Source: Pseudomonadota bacterium
GTDB taxonomy: Bacteria; Pseudomonadota; Alphaproteobacteria; Rhizobiales; Xanthobacteraceae
DNA length: 11,545 nt
Direction: 5' to 3'
Assembly: GCA_023392205.1 (NCBI GenBank)
Contig: JAEVZN010000561.1
Location: forward strand, 1-11,545
This document shows, in pieces, positions 7,011-11,545 of this stretch (position 1 is its first letter; the number at the start of each line of letters is the position of its first letter). The position numbers and the translations under genes are program-made. The notes under the pieces were generated by a model that was not told where the DNA came from, did no database searches, and saw only the letters and a program-made list of their open reading frames with translations.

Positions 7011-7107
7011 TTGGGATTTCGATATGTCCCATCCGGGAACGAGGGAGGCGAAGGAAGAAATGCCAAGAAGACGCGGTAGCTGAAACTCAAAAAAGGGGGA
7101 GAACGCC

Positions 7108-7869
7108 GTGACGAAAATGCAGGACAAGGTGTGCGTCATCACCGGCGGTGCCGGCAGCATCGGGATTGCCAGCGCGAAACTCATGGCCGGGGAGGGCGCG
7201 AAGATCATGCTGGTCGACCGCGATGCCAGTCTGTTGGCGAAGGCGGTCCAGTCGGTCGGCCATGCCGACCGCATCGATACCTTTGCTGCCGATGTGGCCG
7301 ATACCCACGCCACCCGGAATTATCTCGACGCCACCGTGTCACGCTTCGGCAGGATCGACGTGATCTTCAGCAATGCCGGGATGAGCGGCGCAATTGCACC
7401 TGTCACCGATTATCCCGACGAGGTGTTCGACCGCATCATGGCTGTCAATGTGCGCGCCTCCTTCCTCGCCTGCAAATACGGCCTGCCGCTGATGAACGAT
7501 GGCGGCTCGATCATCATCACGTCCTCGATCATGGGGGTCACATCGGCGCCGGGCATCGTCGGCTATGCCACCTCCAAACACGCGGTCATCGGTTTGATGC
7601 GGGTGGTGGCAAAGGAAGCGGCCGCGCGTTGCATCCGGGTCAACGTGCTGGCGCCCGGACCTGTCGACAACGACTTTCAGGGCGATATCGAGGAGAGAAT
7701 CGGGGCGGCCATCGGTACGGACGCCACGAAAATGATCGATGGACAAATCCCGCTGGGCCGCCATGCTCGGCCAGAAGAGATCGCGCAAACCGCGCTATTC
7801 CTCGCCTCCGACGCCTCCAGTTTTTGCACCGGCAGCGTCTATATGTCCGACGGTGGCATGAATGCATGA
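7108..7869 (+). CDS. Short-chain dehydrogenase/reductase (classical SDR, NAD-type)
   Basis: This 253-residue classical SDR has the cofactor motif TGGAGSIG (12-19) and an aspartate after strand 2 (VDRD, D37) that favours NAD(H). It also has SNAG (88-91), N114, and the catalytic S140 and Y153-A-T-S-K157. The C-terminal DGGMNA is typical of the family. Enzymes of this kind oxidise secondary alcohols or reduce ketones, including 3-hydroxyacyl and cyclic alcohol substrates. Translation probably starts at GTG 7108 behind AGGGGGAG; the ATG at 7117 is further from that site. It lies 97 bp after the hydrolase, in the same direction, so co-transcription is likely. Its stop TGA overlaps the ATG of a small reading frame (ATGA) that leads into the molybdenum hydroxylase gene. 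Confidence 0.92.
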   Translation: MTKMQDKVCVITGGAGSIGIASAKLMAGEGAKIMLVDRDASLLAKAVQSVGHADRIDTFAADVADTHATRNYLDATVSRFGRIDVIFSNAGMSGAIAPVTDYPDEVFDRIMAVNVRASFLACKYGLPLMNDGGSIIITSSIMGVTSAPGIVGYATSKHAVIGLMRVVAKEAAARCIRVNVLAPGPVDNDFQGDIEERIGAAIGTDATKMIDGQIPLGRHARPEEIAQTALFLASDASSFCTGSVYMSDGGMNA

Positions 7870-7934
7870 CGGCGGCCCGCAAAGCCGCTATGGAGAGGAC
7901 CCATTGTCCCTCCGATCCCCTTGATCCCGCATGA
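7866..7934 (+). CDS. Possible 22-residue bridging mini-ORF between SDR and Mo-hydroxylase genes
   Basis: An ATG at 7866 overlaps the SDR stop as ATGA, and the frame runs 22 codons (MTAARKAAMERTHCPSDPLD then PA) to a TGA at 7932-7934. That TGA in turn overlaps the ATG of the molybdenum hydroxylase gene as ATGA. The hydroxylase start has no recognisable Shine-Dalgarno site in the 18 bases before it. A purine stretch (GAGAGGA, 7893-7899) further upstream can pair with GTCCCTC (7906-7912) in a bulged hairpin. Ribosomes moving through the mini-ORF would open this and reinitiate. The peptide resembles nothing I recognise and may matter only as a coupling device. Chance occurrence in GC-rich DNA is possible. 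Confidence 0.3.
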   Translation: MTAARKAAMERTHCPSDPLDPA

Positions 7935-10270
7935 CATATCGCTTCATCGGCAAGTCGCTCCCGCGCACTGAAGACATCCGCCTCGTTCGCGGCCTCGGCC
8001 GCTATACCGCCGATCTGGCGCCCGCCCATGCGCTGCGGCTGTTTGTACTGCGCTCTCCCTATGCCTCCGCCCGCATCGTCTCCATCGACATAGAGGCGGC
8101 CAAGGCCATGCCGGGCGTGCATCTGGTGCTGACCGGAGAATCGCCCGAACTCACCGAACTCGGCACCATCCCCTCCAAGGTGAAGCGACAGGCGCCGGAC
8201 GGCTCACCCAATTTCGAGCCGCCTTACCGGTTCCTGGCCCGCGATCGCGTGCAATTTGTCGGCGATCCGGTCGCGGCCGTGTTCGCGGACAGCATCGAAC
8301 GGGCCAAGGATGCCGCCGAAGCGATCGGCGTCGAATATGAGGCGCTGCCGGCGGTGACCGAGACCCGGATCGCGACCGACGAGGGTGTGGCGCAGGTCTG
8401 GGAGCAGACGCCGAGCAATATCTGTTTCGTGTTCGATGCCGGCAACCGCAACGCGGTGGACGAGGCGCTGGCCAAGGCCAAGCACCAGATCAGCATTACT
8501 TACGCCATCAATCGCATCACCGCGGTGACGATGGAAACGCGCGCGGCACTCGCCACCTACGATCCGGCCGGTGAGGCCTATACGCTGCATTGCGGCCTGC
8601 AAAATCCCCACGCCGTCCGCGATCAATTGGCGAACGATATTTTCCGTCTGCCCGGAAATCGCGTGCGTGTGGTGTCGCCCGATGTCGGCGGCGGCTTCGG
8701 GCTGAAGGAAGCGCCGTTCCCGGAATATGTGCTGGCGATGGTCGGCGCACGGCTCACCGACCGCCCGGTCCTGTGGATGGCCGAGCGCGGCGAAAGCTTC
8801 CTGTCCGACTTCCATGCCCGCGACAATTACTCGACCGCGACGCTCGGGCTCGACGAGAAGGGAAATTTTCTCGCGCTCAAGGTGGATACGCTCGCAAATG
8901 TCGGGGCCTATATCTCGCCGATGGGACTGCATGTCTCCACCAACAATCTCGGCGGTCTGGCCGGTGTCTATCGCACGCCGCATATTCATTCGCGGGTCAC
9001 GGGCATTTTCTCCAATACGCCGCCGACGGCTCCCTATCGCGGGGCGGGGCGGCCGGAAGCCACCTATGCCATCGAGCGCGTGATCGATCTTGCCGCGAAG
9101 CGCTGCGGGTTCGATCCCGTAGAATTGCGCCGCCGCAATCTGATCGCGCCCGACCAGATGCCGTTCGACACCAATTTCGTCTTCACCTACGATTCCGGCG
9201 AATTCGAACGCAATATGGACGATGCGCTGGAGCTTGCAGGTTGGGCTGATTTTCCGGCGCGTCGCAAGGATGCCAAAAAGCGCGGCAAGCTGCGCGGTAT
9301 CGGTATGGCCAATGCAATCGAAATCTCCGCCGGGCCGGCGCCCGCACCCATGCCGGAAAGCGCGGAGATCAAGTTCGATTCCACCGGCAATGTGACCTTG
9401 CAGATGGGTTCGCATTCGCATGGGCAGGGGCACGAGATCGCCTTCGCGCAGATCGCCGCGGACATACTCGGCATCGAGCCGTCTGACGTCCGGGTGCGCT
9501 ATGGCGACACCGATGCCATTGAATACGGCACCGGAACCTTCGGCAGCCGCTCGATTATCACCGGTTCCAATTCGCTGATCCGCGCCACCGAGCGGCTGGC
9601 CGAACGCGGCAAGAAAATCGCTGCCGTGCATTTCGAGGCCGATACCGGCGACATCGTATTCGAAGCCGGGTATTTCGCGATTGCCGGGACCGACCGGCGG
9701 ATAAGCATCAAGGACGTCGCGAAACTGTCCTACACGATGCGCGATCCGAGCCTCGGCGGGGATTTCGGTTTCTCCGAAAAGGTCATCGCGGCGCCCAAGG
9801 CTGCGACCTTTCCGAATGGCTGTCATGTCTGCGAGGTCGAGATCGACCCCGATACAGGTCGCTGCCAACTTATCGGTTATGTCGTGGTGGATGACGTGGG
9901 CCGCGTGGTCAATCCGATGCTGGTCAAGGGGCAGGTGCATGGCGGCGTGGTACAGGGGGTTGGGCAGATCCTGTTCGAGGACATCCGTTATGACGAGGAT
10001 GGGCAGCTTCTGTCCGGCTCGTTCATGGATTATGCGATGCCGCGGGCAGCGCATTTCCCGAGCTTCGTCTGCAAGGCGAACGAGGTGCTGACGCCGATGA
10101 ACCCTCTTGGTGTGAAGGGCGCGGGGGAGGCGGGTACGGTCGGCGCATTGGCGGCGGTTATCAACGCAATTGTCGATGCGCTGTCGCCCTACGGGATCGA
10201 GCATGTGGAAATGCCGGCGACACCGGAGCGGCTATGGCGGATCATCCAGGACGCCCAGAGCGCGCGTTGA
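7931..10270 (+). CDS. Xanthine dehydrogenase-family molybdopterin-binding (large) subunit
   Basis: A 779-residue molybdenum hydroxylase large subunit. After the a/b-hammerhead N-terminal domain (FIGKSLPRTEDIRLVRGLGRY), it shows CGLQNPH (221-227) with the Gln that approaches the Mo ligands. DVGGGFGLKE (251-260), the active-site loop PYRGAGR (368-374) and KGAGEAG carrying the catalytic base E733 complete the set. The loop is of the AYRGAGR kind seen in form II/uncharacterised CoxL homologues, not the AYXCSFR of true aerobic CO dehydrogenase. Such enzymes hydroxylate aldehydes or electron-poor (hetero)aromatic carbons with water-derived oxygen. The partner 2Fe-2S and FAD subunits are not in the window. 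A TGA at 7922-7924 just upstream rules out an earlier in-frame start. It follows the SDR by 61 bp through the mini-ORF. Substrate unknown. Confidence 0.92.
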   Translation: MTYRFIGKSLPRTEDIRLVRGLGRYTADLAPAHALRLFVLRSPYASARIVSIDIEAAKAMPGVHLVLTGESPELTELGTIPSKVKRQAPDGSPNFEPPYRFLARDRVQFVGDPVAAVFADSIERAKDAAEAIGVEYEALPAVTETRIATDEGVAQVWEQTPSNICFVFDAGNRNAVDEALAKAKHQISITYAINRITAVTMETRAALATYDPAGEAYTLHCGLQNPHAVRDQLANDIFRLPGNRVRVVSPDVGGGFGLKEAPFPEYVLAMVGARLTDRPVLWMAERGESFLSDFHARDNYSTATLGLDEKGNFLALKVDTLANVGAYISPMGLHVSTNNLGGLAGVYRTPHIHSRVTGIFSNTPPTAPYRGAGRPEATYAIERVIDLAAKRCGFDPVELRRRNLIAPDQMPFDTNFVFTYDSGEFERNMDDALELAGWADFPARRKDAKKRGKLRGIGMANAIEISAGPAPAPMPESAEIKFDSTGNVTLQMGSHSHGQGHEIAFAQIAADILGIEPSDVRVRYGDTDAIEYGTGTFGSRSIITGSNSLIRATERLAERGKKIAAVHFEADTGDIVFEAGYFAIAGTDRRISIKDVAKLSYTMRDPSLGGDFGFSEKVIAAPKAATFPNGCHVCEVEIDPDTGRCQLIGYVVVDDVGRVVNPMLVKGQVHGGVVQGVGQILFEDIRYDEDGQLLSGSFMDYAMPRAAHFPSFVCKANEVLTPMNPLGVKGAGEAGTVGALAAVINAIVDALSPYGIEHVEMPATPERLWRIIQDAQSAR

Positions 10271-10677
10271 CGCGCGCCTCCGGCCTGCGCGGCGTTTGTC
10301 TTGCGGCAGGCGCAGCATTGATGCTTGGCGCCTGCGCATCGTCGCCGCCATCGGTGATGAGCAGCGAACCCAATGTCATGCCCAACAATTACCGGGCGGA
10401 TGTTCTGGCCTATCTGCGCGTCTATCTGAACGATCCGACCGGCGTGCGCGGCGCATTCATCACCGAGCCCGCGCTGCGCCCGGTGGCCGGCACCCAGCGC
10501 TATATGCTCTGTTTGCGCTACAATGCGAAGAATTCGGTCGGCAAGTATCAGGGATCGCAGGACCGTATCGTTGCCTTTATCGGCGGGCGGCTCGACACCA
10601 TGCAGCCGGCGACCGGCGATCAATGCGCGGCCGTGGAGTGGAAGCCTTTTCCTGAACTCGAGAAGCTGCGGCGCTGA
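10234..10677 (+). CDS. Small putative lipoprotein of unknown function
   Basis: The 147-residue product carries a hydrophobic signal segment ending in a lipobox, LMLGAC (about residues 29-34), so it is probably a lipid-anchored envelope protein. The mature domain (about 110 residues) includes LNDPTGVRGAFITEPALRPV, then RYMLCLRYNAKN, IVAFIGGRLD and a PFPELEK end. I recognise this pattern as a small lipoprotein common in Bradyrhizobium-like bacteria, without known function. The ATG at 10234 has GGAG five bases upstream, but lies 37 bp inside the preceding gene in another frame. A TTG at 10267 (TTGA overlap with the stop) would give a more usual 23-residue signal peptide. No catalytic link to the upstream enzymes is evident; it may simply share their transcript. 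Confidence 0.75.
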   Translation: MADHPGRPERALTRASGLRGVCLAAGAALMLGACASSPPSVMSSEPNVMPNNYRADVLAYLRVYLNDPTGVRGAFITEPALRPVAGTQRYMLCLRYNAKNSVGKYQGSQDRIVAFIGGRLDTMQPATGDQCAAVEWKPFPELEKLRR

Positions 10678-10699
10678 TCGTTTCAGCCGGCAGATGCGT

Positions 10700-11521
10700 T
10701 CATCGAAAGGCGAAAAACCGCCAGGCCGCGAAACCCGCCATCGCTCCTGCGAGCATTAACAGCATCGCCTCCAGCCAGTAGGTCATCGAGGGATTTTCGA
10801 GGTCCTGCGCGAAGGCACTGAGCGATACCGGCGGCAGGCTGTCGTCCGTGTCGGCCTGACCGCCGCCCCGGCCATCCGTGCTGGCCCGCACCGGCAGAGC
10901 CTGCGCTGCATCCGCCGAAGCCATGTCGAGCGGGCTCAGGTCTTGTGGATCGAGCAACGTTTCGCCTTGTGCGGTCACCGGCGATGCCGGCGCCTCGATC
11001 ACTGCGGCTTGCGTCGCCGCTTCAAGTTCAGCGACCTCGGCCTCGACCATTTCGCGCACGGTCTTCACCTCGAAGGGCGTGAGGTCGTAGGTGTTTGCAT
11101 GCGTCTCCGCATCCGGCCAATCCGTCACGGCGGGCGCATCGGGCGCGGCGGTCTGCGCCGGCTCTTCAACCTCCTGCTGCACGGGTGGCGCGGCCTTGAT
11201 TCTTTTTGCCGCACGAGAACGGGATTTGCGCGTCTTGCTGCGCGAGGCCCGGCGTGGCGCACGCTTGGCCTGAACGGCAGGTGCCGGGGCCGGCTCCGCC
11301 TGCGGCGCGACCGGTTCGGTGCCTGGCATCCGCGTCCAGCGCTGAAAGAATTCGGCCATGGTGCGTGGCGGACCTGACGTGTCCGCCTGCTGTGTGGCTG
11401 GAGATTGGGTCTGCGCCGCAACCTGCACCGGCAGAAAAGCCAGTAATGCAAACAGGACCGCCGCAAGCAGCCCGCGCGTGCATGGCTGGGGAAGCCGGCC
11501 CCTTTTGAGTTCCAACGGCAT
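10700..11521 (-). CDS. Hypothetical envelope protein: signal sequence, basic/Pro-rich linker, C-terminal membrane helix
   Basis: I do not recognise this 273-residue protein. It begins with a basic segment and a hydrophobic stretch ending VQVAAQ (about residues 18-37), a signal peptide or anchor. Residues about 48-70 contain TMAEFFQRWTRMPGTEP. Residues 85-109 are a dense Arg/Lys/Ser run (RAPRRASRSKTRKSR), flanked by Ala/Pro/Glu-rich low-complexity sequence to about 135. A more ordered acidic, possibly coiled stretch follows (EVKTVREMVEAEVAELEAA, 151-169). The C-terminus (about 248-270) is a hydrophobic helix ending AAWRFFAFR. The likely topology is a long extracytoplasmic segment anchored at the C-terminus, or at both ends. 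The ATG at 11521 follows a GGGAGGGAG ribosome-binding site. It converges on the lipoprotein gene with a 22-bp gap and is probably unrelated to the catabolic arm. Confidence 0.75.
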   Translation of the reverse strand: MPLELKRGRLPQPCTRGLLAAVLFALLAFLPVQVAAQTQSPATQQADTSGPPRTMAEFFQRWTRMPGTEPVAPQAEPAPAPAVQAKRAPRRASRSKTRKSRSRAAKRIKAAPPVQQEVEEPAQTAAPDAPAVTDWPDAETHANTYDLTPFEVKTVREMVEAEVAELEAATQAAVIEAPASPVTAQGETLLDPQDLSPLDMASADAAQALPVRASTDGRGGGQADTDDSLPPVSLSAFAQDLENPSMTYWLEAMLLMLAGAMAGFAAWRFFAFR

Positions 11522-11545
11522 GGTCTCCCTCCCGCTCCGTGTGGA

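Noticed and set aside
7036..7040. GGAAC as a possible EcfG -35 before the SDR gene
   Set aside because: No CGTT at 16-17 bases downstream.
7024..7083. 19-codon frame in the gap between the hydrolase and SDR genes
   Set aside because: Only a marginal GGGA upstream, Arg/Lys/Glu-rich sequence, and no overlap with either neighbour; nothing distinguishes it from chance.
8204..10204. 666-codon minus-strand frame opposite the Mo-hydroxylase gene
   Set aside because: Antisense shadow produced by high GC and biased third positions; no family motif, whereas the plus strand carries all Mo-hydroxylase motifs.
7931..10270. Aerobic carbon monoxide dehydrogenase CoxL
   Set aside because: The active-site loop is PYRGAGR, not the AYXCSFR of form I CoxL, and coxS/coxM are absent.
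10675..10694. Hairpin after the lipoprotein stop as a terminator
   Set aside because: GCTGA/TCAGC is only a 5-bp stem with no following T-run; not enough to call.

Overview
This is a GC-rich window with dense genes, strong Shine-Dalgarno sites and many 1-4 bp gene overlaps. Protein families, a DctPQM TRAP transporter, an EcfG-type promoter motif and a small lipoprotein of a kind I associate with Bradyrhizobium relatives all point to an alphaproteobacterium, most likely Hyphomicrobiales (Rhizobiales). Genus cannot be settled from the sequence alone. I see no rRNA, tRNA, CRISPR array, insertion sequence or phage gene.

Left half, minus strand, in order of transcription (right to left): a MetE-like zinc methyl/alkyl-transferase (5030-6136), a class A FAD aromatic hydroxylase whose start codon shares a base with the previous stop (3819-5030), a 226-bp spacer carrying a strong inverted repeat, and a complete TRAP transporter. 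The transporter consists of the periplasmic binding protein DctP (2459-3592), a 12-bp stem-loop, the small permease DctQ (1823-2344) and the large permease DctM (510-1826, overlapping dctQ by 4 bp). A DUF892/YciF-type ferritin-like stress protein follows. It runs off the left edge and has its own near-perfect EcfG general-stress promoter.

Right half, plus strand, divergent from the MetE-like gene across a 172-bp intergenic region: an alpha/beta hydrolase (6309-7010), an NAD-type short-chain dehydrogenase (7108-7869), a possible 22-codon bridging mini-ORF (7866-7934), a molybdenum hydroxylase large subunit of the xanthine dehydrogenase superfamily (7931-10270) and a small lipoprotein (10234-10677) overlapping its end. 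A convergent gene of unknown function (10700-11521, minus) has an N-terminal signal sequence, a basic/proline-rich middle and a C-terminal membrane helix.

The two arms together look like a catabolic island for an imported organic acid, probably aromatic or heteroaromatic. TRAP proteins would bring it in, and hydroxylase, Mo-hydroxylase, esterase-like hydrolase, dehydrogenase and thiol-dependent transferase would process it. The substrate is not identifiable from sequence. No regulator gene lies in the window, but two palindromes (3732-3751 and 6209-6218) are candidate operators. The least ordinary elements are the coupling of the MetE-like zinc enzyme to a flavin hydroxylase, the Mo-hydroxylase large subunit without its FeS and FAD partners, and the mini-ORF joined to both neighbours by ATGA overlaps.
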